Assembly: GCA_016744335.1 (NCBI GenBank)
Contig: JADGEO010000002.1
Span: forward strand, 62,001 to 126,000
Length of the DNA: 64,000 nt
Reading direction: 5' to 3'
From: Anaerolineales bacterium
Lineage (GTDB): Bacteria; Chloroflexota; Anaerolineae; Anaerolineales; Villigracilaceae
A program made the translations under genes and the position numbers. Positions 1 to 9,289 of the stretch are shown here, piece after piece. The notes under the pieces are model-generated. The model was given only the letters and a program-made list of their open reading frames with translations, did no database searches and was not told where the DNA came from. The number at the start of each line of letters is the position of its first letter. Position 1 is the first letter of the stretch.

Positions 1-1278
1 GGCGAGGTTTAGTTTCTGTTGGAGCATGAAGAAACCGTGCCAGTGTGCCCAGTCTGGTGCACCCATCATTGCGCCTTGGCGAGCGCGGCGGCCATCGTGG
101 TGCCAAATATGATAATGCAGGATCATAAAGCCGTCTTCCCAAGGATTATCTTTTAGCAAGCCTGCGTCAGCCAATTCTACGCGCATGGCCTCTACGGGTG
201 TCCAGTACTCTACGTTGTAGAGTTCAACAGCTTTGTCACCACTTGCGAAATAGTTTTTGGTATGGGTGGTTGTATGACATTCGCCACAAACCTGTTCCAT
301 TTCGGCACGTCCGGCAACACCGTCGCCAGCGAACATTTCCATTGGGTCATCTTCAGTGCGGACTTTAGAAGTCTTTGCCCAGAGATTCCAGTAGAGACGT
401 TGGGTTACGTTGTGAGTGGTCTCAAGATCGCCGATACCGCTCATATGACAAGTAGCACAGGTAGGCGCACGATAATCGCCAGGTTCCCATTCGCCAGAGG
501 GGCTATCCCAAGTCCATTCTTCGCCTTCAGCCATAAAGATTTGGCCGTGCTTGGTGTTTTCAAATATCTCAATATCGGGATGATCAGGACCAATATGGCA
601 TCCACCGCAGGCTTCTGGCTTGCGTGATTCAGCAATATCGAAACTATGTCGGCTGTGGCAGACAGTACAATTTCCAATTTCACCAGTGGGGTATATATTA
701 CCAATACCAGCGGAGGGGTAAGTCTCTGCTGTGGGGTGCCCAGTATCATCTACTTCAATTGTGACACCATGGCATTGTTGACAACCAGTTTCATCAGATG
801 CACCACTGAGTTCATCATTTTCGCGTCCTTCGTGAACATGGATCAGAGCCTGCATTGAGTCTTTTTCTTCGTATTGGATAGCCGCACGCTCATGTCCACT
901 TGCGTGGAATTCGGAAACCGCATCTTCATGACATTCACCACAAGTTGCAGGGGCAACTAACATAGAGACAGTAACGGTCAAATCTTCATGACCTTCAACA
1001 CCGCTCAATGCCATGGGGGAGTCTGCGTCAACTTCATGACAGTCGATACAGGAGATACCTTCGTCTGCGTGACGACTTCCATCCCAGTCAGAGACGATGC
1101 CGTGAGTTTCTGTGGCATGGCACTCTACACAAGAGCGCCCCTCGTCAGTCAAGCTAACTGTTTGGTATCCACTAGAACTTTCAGCGGCTTCAGGTGCATC
1201 TGCACCTCCGCAAGAAACAAGAGCCAAACTAGCGAGAAGTATGGCAAAAACGAGCATAAAGATTCTTTCTTTTTTCAT
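1..1278 (-). CDS. Octaheme c-type cytochrome, hydroxylamine oxidoreductase (HAO) family, lipoprotein; 3' end truncated by window edge
   Basis: Manual reverse-strand translation gives an uninterrupted ORF MKKERIFMLVFAILLASLALVSCGGADAPEAAE... with a lipobox (LVSC) and eight CXXCH motifs (CVECH, CIDCH, CGECH, CQQCH, CTVCH, CGGCH, CATCH, CGECH). HAO-like segments include CTVCHSRHSFDIAESRKPEACGGCHIGPDHPDIEIFENTKHG and YRAPTCATCHMSGIGDLETTHN. RBS-like aagaggtga upstream. Not in the supplied ORF track because it runs off the window. Confidence 0.9.
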   Translation of the reverse strand, partial: MKKERIFMLVFAILLASLALVSCGGADAPEAAESSSGYQTVSLTDEGRSCVECHATETHGIVSDWDGSRHADEGISCIDCHEVDADSPMALSGVEGHEDLTVTVSMLVAPATCGECHEDAVSEFHASGHERAAIQYEEKDSMQALIHVHEGRENDELSGASDETGCQQCHGVTIEVDDTGHPTAETYPSAGIGNIYPTGEIGNCTVCHSRHSFDIAESRKPEACGGCHIGPDHPDIEIFENTKHGQIFMAEGEEWTWDSPSGEWEPGDYRAPTCATCHMSGIGDLETTHNVTQRLYWNLWAKTSKVRTEDDPMEMFAGDGVAGRAEMEQVCGECHTTTHTKNYFASGDKAVELYNVEYWTPVEAMRVELADAGLLKDNPWEDGFMILHYHIWHHDGRRARQGAMMGAPDWAHWHGFFMLQQKLNLA

Positions 1279-1316
1279 CATTCACCTCTTTTTATTGATT
1301 ATCAAACATTAAATAA

Positions 1317-1862
1317 TTATTTTTCAAAGCCGTATTTATATTTTGTTTCCAACAGGTATTTGTTCAAATTGTCGTGCCCAACCTCTGCGTGACAATCCAC
1401 ACACTCAGAGCCTGTTTTTCCTTCAAAATAAGTGTCATGGAATTCTTTATCAGCGGTTGCCTCTTCCAAATTGCGATGACAAGTTAGACATCCACTATCG
1501 TAAACATATTCGTTATGGTCAGCTCGTTTTGCTTGCCAATCCAAGTCTGCCTCGTTTTTTGTTAGCGTTACCCACACATCATGTGTGCCAGATTGAGCTT
1601 TGCCAACAAAATGAGTAAAGACATTTTCATGGGAAACATGACAATCGGTGCAAGCCGCCATTACACCGCGAGGATTATTTCCTCCATGTACCGAATCATG
1701 ATAAGACTTAACCATCGGTTCCATGGTGTGACAAGTGCCACAGAAATCAGCGTGAGAAGATACCTCAATGCCTGTTTCAATGGTCATCCACGAAACTACT
1801 GTCAGCAAAAGCAAGATACCGATGATGCCGAGCCAGGAGAACGTTTTTTTGCCTTCTTTCAT
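1317..1862 (-). CDS. NapC/NrfH-family membrane-anchored tetraheme cytochrome c
   Basis: N-terminal TM helix plus CGTCHTMEPMVKSYHDSVHGG and three more CXXCH (CTDCH, CLTCH, CVDCH). ATG at 1862 preceded by gaggtg; the ORF track start at 1868 is a GTG. Confidence 0.9.
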   Translation of the reverse strand: MKEGKKTFSWLGIIGILLLLTVVSWMTIETGIEVSSHADFCGTCHTMEPMVKSYHDSVHGGNNPRGVMAACTDCHVSHENVFTHFVGKAQSGTHDVWVTLTKNEADLDWQAKRADHNEYVYDSGCLTCHRNLEEATADKEFHDTYFEGKTGSECVDCHAEVGHDNLNKYLLETKYKYGFEK

Positions 1863-2008
1863 TTTCACCTCAACTTTATTATATTTTCCGAAAAAACAAT
1901 CGAATCCACTACGTGAATTATTAAAATATTACTGATAAAATTAATCTGGCGTTAATATACTCGAAAAAGAACCTAATATCAACCAGCAAAACAGATGATA
2001 TTAAAAGA

Positions 2009-2045
2009 AAAAGCGAGTTTTGTTATAAAAACTCGCTTTTTCTCA
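2009..2045. terminator. Rho-independent terminator hairpin
   Basis: aaaaagcgagtttt gttat aaaactcgctttttctc inverted repeat with T-tract between two minus-strand genes. Confidence 0.8.
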
Positions 2046-2069
2046 CCCAAACCGCCTAGTCTCTTTGGA

Positions 2070-2795
2070 CTATTTTTCGTTTTTTTCTTTCTGAAACCAC
2101 AACGCCGCCTGCACTCTGTTATTTATATGTAGCTTGTCAAGAATAAAGCGTAAATGCGAGCGCACCGTATTTACTGAAATTATCAACCTATTGGCTATTT
2201 CCTTGTTGGTTAAACCCTCTGCTACAAGCTCAAGAACTTCGTTTTCTCTGGGGGTTAAAAGATTGATTTCAGGTGCTTCTTCCTTGCGGGGAGCTTTAGA
2301 TCTTTCGTTCTTATTTTCAATATTTTTTCTCTCTCCATTTTTCCCCACAGAGAGAATTGCAAACTCATTTAGCAAACGCGGCGCCATAGCGGGCGGAATA
2401 ATCGCCTCCCCTTCGGCGACGCGCCAAATTGCATCTCGCATATATCGTGAATCTGTGACCGTTTTTAAAATATAACCTTGTGCCCCAGCCTTCACAGCTT
2501 CAAAAAGATCTTCGTCTTTCTCCGATGCCGTAATCATAATCACTTTTAAATCTGGGTAGGTAGCCAATAATTTTCGGGTCGCTTCTATGCCGTTCATGCC
2601 AGGCATTTTTACGTCCATCAAGATAATATCGGGCAAGGCGTTTTTCACTGTTTCTAGGGCAGAGATACCATTATCAGCTTCGCTAAGGATTTCAAAACGC
2701 GCATCTCTTTGCAAAAGGCTTGCCATCCCTTCTCGAAAGAGAAGGTGGTCGTCTACGAGCATGATTTTGATTGGATTTGTCATTACTTTCTCCAA
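2070..2795 (-). CDS. NarL/FixJ-family response regulator (receiver + LuxR HTH)
   Basis: IKIMLVDDHLLFREGM receiver start; LLTPRENEVLELVAEGLTNKEIANRLIISVNTVRSHL HTH. Confidence 0.95.
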   Translation of the reverse strand: MEKVMTNPIKIMLVDDHLLFREGMASLLQRDARFEILSEADNGISALETVKNALPDIILMDVKMPGMNGIEATRKLLATYPDLKVIMITASEKDEDLFEAVKAGAQGYILKTVTDSRYMRDAIWRVAEGEAIIPPAMAPRLLNEFAILSVGKNGERKNIENKNERSKAPRKEEAPEINLLTPRENEVLELVAEGLTNKEIANRLIISVNTVRSHLRFILDKLHINNRVQAALWFQKEKNEK

Positions 2796-2937
2796 ATGAG
2801 GATGTCAACACATCTATAATATACGGCAAGGTGGGATGGGATTTAACGGGGATGCGCCCATTGCCGCACGGCTGTTCTTTTAACGGTATCTAGCCCAAAT
2901 TCGCGTGCGATTCGCCCTTGTCCCAAACTTGTTTTTT

Positions 2938-4947
2938 TCAGGTCAACATCGAGGGGGAGATGGGCAAGGTTGCTGTTACCCGCGTCCCTTTATTCCTTTC
3001 ACTTTTTAGATCAAAGGAGCCGCCCAAATTCTCGGCACGTTCACGCATAATGCTTAATCCAAAATGTCTTCCATCTTCTTGGCTGTCAAAATTGAAACCG
3101 CGCCCATCATCTTCAATGATGAGTTTTACATATTTTTCTTTTTTCTGCAAATAGATATTAACGCTTTTGGCATTGGCATGTTTACGAACATTGGTGAGAG
3201 CTTCTTGTAGGATGCGCAAAAGCTCGGTTTCAATGCGAGGTGAAAGGGTGAGTTTTTCTTCGCCGGTATGAAACTCGGTTTTGAGCTTACTGCGCTGACG
3301 AAACTCTGCAATCCATGCCGCGATCGTAAGATTAATATCGCCAGTGGGGCGAGTGCGAAGACCATCTATAGATTCTCGCACATCGTAACAGGCATCTTTG
3401 ACCACATTGCGTATGGTGGTCATTTCAGTGGTGCTTTCTTCGAGCTTGCCTAGTTTTATATCTTCTTCTAATAATTCTGTTTTAATGCTCAGCCAGCCAA
3501 GCGTTTGGGCAAGGCTATCGTGTAACTCACGCGAGATACGGGCACGCTCTTCAAGAACGGCAATCTCTTCTATATGTTGGTGATATTTGGCGTTTTCTAT
3601 GGCTACGCCAAGCTGATTGCCAATGCTTTCAAGCAGTTGCATAATTTCTGCTGAAAAGCTATTTTCTTTTTTACTCAATAAAACCATTGTGCCCAATGGG
3701 CGGCTATGAGATTTTAGCAAAATAGAGGCTGCACGAGCATACCCTGCCTCGATAAGAGTATATTCTTTTTCGGCACATAGGGAGTTGGGGAAGAGTATCT
3801 GAAAAGTATCTTTGTTTATGTTTTCAACTTGAATAGCATTTTTAAGAGAAGGGATAATATATTTCCCCGAATTATTAGCAAAACAGGCAATAATATCGGT
3901 AGATAAATTTTTATGAACGACTACGCTAGAATTTCCTTTTTCTAATAAATGGATAAAACCGCCCTCTGCACCAGAGGCGTTAATTACTTTTCCTAGGGCT
4001 TCGTTAAGTACTTCTTCGAGTGCGCCCGATTGGCTAATGATTAAAGCAACTTCTGAGATGGTGTCTAATTCTTGGGTGCGCTGTGCAACTCTTTCTTTTA
4101 GAGAGTCTTGTGACTTTTGTAAGCTATAAACCATCTCATTGAGGGTTTTTCCGAGAACTTCTAGTTCGTCATCTGTGTTGAGGTTACAACGCGCTTCATA
4201 ATCTCCGTTGCTAACGGCAATTGCCACTTCTTCTAGTTGCGCCACAGGTGAGATAACCATTTTATTAACCATGATATATAGAGTGATCATCACCAAACTA
4301 ATAATGCCGAAGGCAGAAAATGTGAGAATACGCCGACTTTTGGCAAGCGAAGCATCCATTTCGCTGATGGGAACGATAACACTTAAGCCGCCGCGCAGGT
4401 CTCCTACTTGGTAGCCTTCTGTGTTATGACATTTGAGGCAACTGGCTTTCACTTCGAGGGGAAACATGAGGCGGTACACTGGCTCATCGCCATTTCTATC
4501 AACTTCTGCTACGGGGTCAAAATGATCTTCAAATTGGATAAGAGCATTATGCTCGAACTCGTCCGACATATTTTCAGGGTTGGTTAATATTAAACTGGTG
4601 ATATGAAATCTATAATCTCGTTTATCTCTCGATAAGTCTGATAATTCTTTTGTAACCATTGCGGGCGACTTTTGGTAATAACCATCTTCCATTTTTAGAT
4701 AATAATCGCCTGGTGTTTTTGTCCACACACCATTATAGGATGATATCCACTCTCGGATAAGAGTCATTTCTGAGAGCAGAGCTTCTGCCTGACTATGAAT
4801 TTGTTGCAAATGCTGTTTTTTTGTGTTGAGATAAATGCTATAAAAAAGAATAAAAATTACAACACTAATAATTAGCCCAATGCTAAGTGTTAACCGCATC
4901 CCTATGCTGGAGCGAAAAGCATAGCTTTTTTTGTTTTTTTCTTTCAT
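2938..4947 (-). CDS. Sensor histidine kinase (HisKA_3/NarX type) with Tll0287/DUF3365-like heme c-binding sensor domain, HAMP and GAF
   Basis: VKASCLKCHNTEGYQVGDLRGGLSVIVPI sensor segment with CXXCH; HAMP; GAF; ERARISRELHDSLAQTLGWL HisKA_3; HATPase motif DDGRGF. Confidence 0.9.
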   Translation of the reverse strand: MKEKNKKSYAFRSSIGMRLTLSIGLIISVVIFILFYSIYLNTKKQHLQQIHSQAEALLSEMTLIREWISSYNGVWTKTPGDYYLKMEDGYYQKSPAMVTKELSDLSRDKRDYRFHITSLILTNPENMSDEFEHNALIQFEDHFDPVAEVDRNGDEPVYRLMFPLEVKASCLKCHNTEGYQVGDLRGGLSVIVPISEMDASLAKSRRILTFSAFGIISLVMITLYIMVNKMVISPVAQLEEVAIAVSNGDYEARCNLNTDDELEVLGKTLNEMVYSLQKSQDSLKERVAQRTQELDTISEVALIISQSGALEEVLNEALGKVINASGAEGGFIHLLEKGNSSVVVHKNLSTDIIACFANNSGKYIIPSLKNAIQVENINKDTFQILFPNSLCAEKEYTLIEAGYARAASILLKSHSRPLGTMVLLSKKENSFSAEIMQLLESIGNQLGVAIENAKYHQHIEEIAVLEERARISRELHDSLAQTLGWLSIKTELLEEDIKLGKLEESTTEMTTIRNVVKDACYDVRESIDGLRTRPTGDINLTIAAWIAEFRQRSKLKTEFHTGEEKLTLSPRIETELLRILQEALTNVRKHANAKSVNIYLQKKEKYVKLIIEDDGRGFNFDSQEDGRHFGLSIMRERAENLGGSFDLKSERNKGTRVTATLPISPSMLT

Positions 4948-5140
4948 AAAGTGTATTCCTAAAAAAATGTTTTTTAGAGCTTAGCTATCATACTATTTTT
5001 ATGTCTTAATGGGGGGAGAATTTCTAGCGCAAATTTATAAAAAACGTTCACTAGGGCAAGCGGCTAAAAACGCGCGCGTATCGGTATCACATCCAATTGG
5101 GGGTATAATTTACATCTCACCGAAAAAAGGAGTATCACAA

Positions 5141-5887
5141 ATGACTCAGTTTCTAATGTACCAGCTCTTCAATTTACTAAATCGTCCAGGACCCTTATGG
5201 TTGGTTGAAGCCAATTTGAGTGGGCTAAACCTGAATGGTGCCAATCTCGAAAAAGCCAACCTAAGCGATGCCCAAATAAGCGGTTCAAATCTTTCAAATG
5301 CTAATTTGAAAGGGGCAAAGCTAAAACGCGCCATGCTACGGGAATCTACATTGAAAAAGACAAATTTTGAAGGCGCAAATTTAAGTGGGGCAATGCTAAA
5401 CAGATCAAATTCTTTTAGAGCCAATTATAAAAACAGTGATTTGCGAGAAATAAGCTTTAAAGATGCTCTGTTGGTAGAAGCAGACCTTTCAGGGGCAAAT
5501 TTAGAAAAAGCGTTTGGAAAAAAAACCGTTTTTGAGAAAGCTAATTTTGAAGAGGCAAACCTAAAGAATATTAACTTTGACAGGGTAAATATGCAAGAAG
5601 CCAATTTGAGAAAAGCCAATTTGACCGAAGCAAAATTATTAAATGTTGATTTGAAAAAAGCTAACTTACGAGAAGCTTGCTTAGAAAATGCCGATTTGCA
5701 AGATTCAGATTTACGAGGGGCAGATTTACGCAACTGCAATATGAAAGGGGCTAGTTTGCAAGGTGTGGTCTTAAAGGATGCCAATTTAGAAGGGGCAAAT
5801 TTAAAAGATGCCGACTTGCGCAATGCCATTCTTTTTGATGCAATTATGACAGGCGTAATTATGCCAAACGGCGAAATTAGGGAGTAG
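5141..5887 (+). CDS. Pentapeptide repeat protein
   Basis: Repeated A(N/D)LxxA pentapeptides. Start moved from 5009 to 5141 because of aaaaggag RBS before ATGACTCAG. Confidence 0.9.
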   Translation: MTQFLMYQLFNLLNRPGPLWLVEANLSGLNLNGANLEKANLSDAQISGSNLSNANLKGAKLKRAMLRESTLKKTNFEGANLSGAMLNRSNSFRANYKNSDLREISFKDALLVEADLSGANLEKAFGKKTVFEKANFEEANLKNINFDRVNMQEANLRKANLTEAKLLNVDLKKANLREACLENADLQDSDLRGADLRNCNMKGASLQGVVLKDANLEGANLKDADLRNAILFDAIMTGVIMPNGEIRE

Positions 5888-5888
5888 T

Positions 5889-6326
5889 ATGAGTACTTTG
5901 GGATTGGTTGTTTTTTTCGGGTTATTGGGTGGTATGGCAGTTGGATTACAAGGTCCGCTTGCTAGTTTAATGAGCCAAAAAATAGGCACATTAGAGAGCG
6001 TTTTTTATATTCATCTTGGGGGCACTATAGCGGCATTAATCCCCTTGATTTTTTACGGCGGCAGAAACTTATCTCGTTGGCGAGAAGTGCCGTGGTATGC
6101 CTTAGTTGCTGGCGCACTGGGGTTAGGCGTTATCGCCGCCATGAGTTATATGGTGCCGCTCGTGGGCGTTGCTCCTTCGGTTGTTTTGATTGTGGCTGGG
6201 CAGTTGCTCGTTAGTGTTATCTTAGACCACTACGGTCTATTTGGTGCCCATCTTCGACCGCTCGACTTCACGCGTGTTTTGGGCTTGGGTCTGGTATTCC
6301 TCGGCGTGTGGGTGACAGTGAAGTAA
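5889..6326 (+). CDS. DMT/YdcZ (DUF606)-like small membrane transporter
   Basis: 145 aa, about 5 TM; VVFFGLLGGMAVGLQGPLASLMSQKIG pattern. Confidence 0.75.
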   Translation: MSTLGLVVFFGLLGGMAVGLQGPLASLMSQKIGTLESVFYIHLGGTIAALIPLIFYGGRNLSRWREVPWYALVAGALGLGVIAAMSYMVPLVGVAPSVVLIVAGQLLVSVILDHYGLFGAHLRPLDFTRVLGLGLVFLGVWVTVK

Positions 6327-6460
6327 TACCCTCTACACTTCCCTTTAATTTTTCCTGCTTTTTGTCAGGCTGAATAATGATAAAAAAAATCTACCGCCTG
6401 CTATAATAAAAACATGGACACCTTCTTTTATTTTATCTGTTTTAGACAACCATAAACCCC

Positions 6461-6502
6461 AAAAGACCTGATGCGTTTCTATAAACCTATCAGGTCTTTT
6501 TA
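6461..6502 (+). terminator. Hairpin terminator (aaaagacctgat...atcaggtctttttatt)
   Basis: Inverted repeat followed by T-rich tract. Confidence 0.65.
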
Positions 6503-6528
6503 TTTCTATTTTCAATTAAGGAGATTCT

Positions 6529-7755
6529 ATGCAAACACTCTGGGAATATAGGTACGCCCACCGTACAAAATCAATGCAAGGTTCATTTATCCGTGAAATA
6601 CTAAAATTAACCCAGAAGCCAGATGTTATTTCTTTTGCAGGAGGGTTGCCTGCCCCTAAAGTTTTTCCTGTAGAGAAATTTCAAGAGGCGGCAAATCGTA
6701 CGCTCGCTGAACGCGCTGAAAGCGCTTTGCAATATGGCACAACCGAAGGCTATTTGCCTTTGCGTGAAATGATTGTCGAACGTTCTGCACGTTACGGGTT
6801 GAAAGTGAATGCAAATAATGTTTCTATCACTTCAGGCTCTCAACAAGCACTAGATTTAATTGGGCGGCTATTCATTAACCGCGGCGATAAAATCATCGTT
6901 GAAAACCCCACCTATCTCGGCGCGCTTCAAGCATGGAATGCTTATGGTGCAGATTATGTCCCCGTCCCGATGGATGAAGAAGGCATGATTACCACAGAGC
7001 TTGAAAAAGCACTCCGCACAGGGGCTAAATTCATCTATGTTTTACCAAACTTTCAAAACCCCAGCGGTGTAACCTTAAGCCTTAAACGGCGACAAGAGTT
7101 AGTACGGCTAGCCGACCACTATGGCACGCCAATTATTGAAGATGACCCCTACGGACAAATCCGTTTTGAGGGCGAGCATCTTCCCCCGGTAACGGTTGTA
7201 GATAGTGAATATCGCGGGCAAAACGGGGGTACTTATGATGGCAATGTCATCTATCTAAGCACTTTCTCTAAACTCCTTGCGCCTGGCATCCGTATTGCAT
7301 GGGCAATTGCCGCAGAGAGCGTTATTTATAAATTGGTGCAAGCAAAACAAGGTGCCGATTTACACACATCCAGCTTTAACCAAATAGCCGTTTACGAGGT
7401 TAGTAAAAATGATTTTATAGATGAGCATGTCAAGGTTATTCGTGCCACCTACAAAGAGCGGCGTGATGCAATGCTAGAGGCAATGGAAGAGTTTTTCCCT
7501 ACCGAAGTCAAGTGGACGCACCCTAAAGGAGGGATGTTCCTCTTCGCCACCTTGCCCAATGACTTAGACGCAATGGCGTTATTTGATAAAGCTGTAGCAC
7601 AAAAAGTTGCTTATGTTCCTGGCACAGTTTTTCACCCCAATGGCGATGGAAAAAACACCATGCGCCTTAATTTTTCCTTCCCTGAACCAGATATAATTAG
7701 AGAAGGGATTGCACGCTTAGGGAAGATGTTGAAAGAAGAGATGTATACGAAGTAA
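6529..7755 (+). CDS. PLP-dependent aminotransferase, class I/II (LysN/2-aminoadipate-type)
   Basis: VISFAGGLPAPKVFP, SITSGSQQALDL, YLSTFSKLLAPGIRIAW (PLP Lys). Confidence 0.9.
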   Translation: MQTLWEYRYAHRTKSMQGSFIREILKLTQKPDVISFAGGLPAPKVFPVEKFQEAANRTLAERAESALQYGTTEGYLPLREMIVERSARYGLKVNANNVSITSGSQQALDLIGRLFINRGDKIIVENPTYLGALQAWNAYGADYVPVPMDEEGMITTELEKALRTGAKFIYVLPNFQNPSGVTLSLKRRQELVRLADHYGTPIIEDDPYGQIRFEGEHLPPVTVVDSEYRGQNGGTYDGNVIYLSTFSKLLAPGIRIAWAIAAESVIYKLVQAKQGADLHTSSFNQIAVYEVSKNDFIDEHVKVIRATYKERRDAMLEAMEEFFPTEVKWTHPKGGMFLFATLPNDLDAMALFDKAVAQKVAYVPGTVFHPNGDGKNTMRLNFSFPEPDIIREGIARLGKMLKEEMYTK

Positions 7756-7808
7756 AAAAAATACCAGAAATATAATTTTGGTGATTAAAAAACCCCCATT
7801 CTTTTGAT

Positions 7809-7900
7809 TAGACCTCTTGAAAAAGTCTATTTTCTCGGCGCAGGATTCTCTAAAACACGCCGCCGAGGGCGGCGGCTAGAGCACTTATGCAAGAGGTCTA
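7809..7900. mobile_element. MITE-like element, copy 1
   Basis: Terminal inverted repeats tagacctcttg.../...caagaggtcta; reverse complement is homologous to 56522..56634. Confidence 0.75.
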
Positions 7901-7930
7901 TTAAGGAATAGGGGTTTTTCTTGTGTGAGT

Positions 7931-9166
7931 CTAAAACTCGCTTTCTTCGTTTGAAATAATGGTTGTTGCCATTTTTTGCAACGCGTCTAACTCTGTGTTT
8001 TCTGTTTTATTATCAGCAGAACGCCAATATAATGCTAATAACTCCAGCGGTGTGAGACTACTTACCACTTGGTCGGCGGGGAGGCGGATACGCGCTTCCA
8101 TTTGAGGGCGCTTGACAAGATGAAACTCAAATGCTTCAGCGGTATATTTTCGTAAAGCGGGTTCATCTATCAGCGAATCCCAAGCACGGGGATATTCGAT
8201 AACCAAGCGCACAATGGCATCTTTTAGTTTTTCTTGGGTAGATAATTTTGCTTTGAGTTTTGCTGTGATGTCTTCTTCACTATCTAATTTAATAAAACTA
8301 TCTATAAATGGGCGGATTTCAGTTAGCTCTCGCCAATCTACTTTTGTTTTTCCTTTGGCAATATCGGCGATGACAAAGAATTTCTTATCTTTCACTTCGC
8401 CAAAATCAACGCGCTCAATGGAGCCAGGATAAATAACTGGGGGATGTGTATCTTCATTAAGATTTTGTGGCTTATGGATATGACCGAGCGCGACATAATC
8501 GAGCCTTTTATCTCTCACAAGCGAGCCTGATAACACCAAATCGTTGCCTAGCATCACCATTCGCTCTGCGCCATATTTTGCGCCTTGTACGGAGGCATGC
8601 GCGGTTAAAATTGTGGGAAGGCTTTCATCTACGTTCTCAAATGAATCTTCTACAAATTCGGTAAGCAATGTTTCAAGTTTTTCGTAGACTTTGCCCCCAT
8701 CTTCTGCGCTCATTTGTGAATATGCCATCATCCCCGATTTTGAGACCCAGGGGAGGGCGATAATTTGGACGGGCAAGCCTAATTCTTTGGATGAGATAAA
8801 CTCTGGCTTATCGAGCACACGAATATACGGGATTTCGAGGGTCTTAAATTCTTGCAAGGCGTGGGCACGCCCCGTGGCAGGTGAAAGGTCGTGGTTGCCT
8901 ACGAGTAAAAGTGTAGGGATATTTGCTTGTGATAGGCGCAAGATTCTGCGCTCCCATTCTCGTTGGTAGGTGGGGGCAGGGGAACGGTCTTTATAAGTAT
9001 CGCCCGCGAAGATGACTAAATCTACTTTTTCGGCTATGGCTGTGTCTACGATGGTGTCGAGGGATTTGAGGAAATCGAGGACGCGGAGGGGCAATCCTGT
9101 TTTGGGGTCGTGGCGACCATAGTTTGCCATATCTATATGTGCGTCTGCGAAGTGGAGTATTTTCAT
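7931..9166 (-). CDS. sbcD: DNA repair exonuclease, SbcD/Mre11 family
   Basis: MKILHFADAHIDMANYG, VIFAGDTYKDRSP, LLLVGNHD, GHIHKPQ phosphoesterase motifs. Start at internal ATG 9166. Confidence 0.88.
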   Translation of the reverse strand: MKILHFADAHIDMANYGRHDPKTGLPLRVLDFLKSLDTIVDTAIAEKVDLVIFAGDTYKDRSPAPTYQREWERRILRLSQANIPTLLLVGNHDLSPATGRAHALQEFKTLEIPYIRVLDKPEFISSKELGLPVQIIALPWVSKSGMMAYSQMSAEDGGKVYEKLETLLTEFVEDSFENVDESLPTILTAHASVQGAKYGAERMVMLGNDLVLSGSLVRDKRLDYVALGHIHKPQNLNEDTHPPVIYPGSIERVDFGEVKDKKFFVIADIAKGKTKVDWRELTEIRPFIDSFIKLDSEEDITAKLKAKLSTQEKLKDAIVRLVIEYPRAWDSLIDEPALRKYTAEAFEFHLVKRPQMEARIRLPADQVVSSLTPLELLALYWRSADNKTENTELDALQKMATTIISNEESEF

Positions 9167-9289
9167 ATTTAGGTTGAAAAGTTGAAAGTTAAAGGTTGGG
9201 GGCAGAGGAATATTTACGGTGGGAAAATGTTGATGGGCGGCACTCAAGTTAGAAACACGCGCCGCGGCGGGTCTTCCTGATCAATCCGA

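Noticed and set aside
262-1392. Plus-strand ORFs 262..627, 646..858, 988..1392 and minus ORF 441..749
   Set aside because: They overlap the octaheme cytochrome CDS in other frames; the in-frame minus-strand reading with eight CXXCH and a lipobox is much better supported.
5146-5829. Minus-strand ORFs 5146..5424 and 5425..5829
   Set aside because: Antisense shadow of the pentapeptide repeat gene; repetitive composition keeps the opposite frame open.
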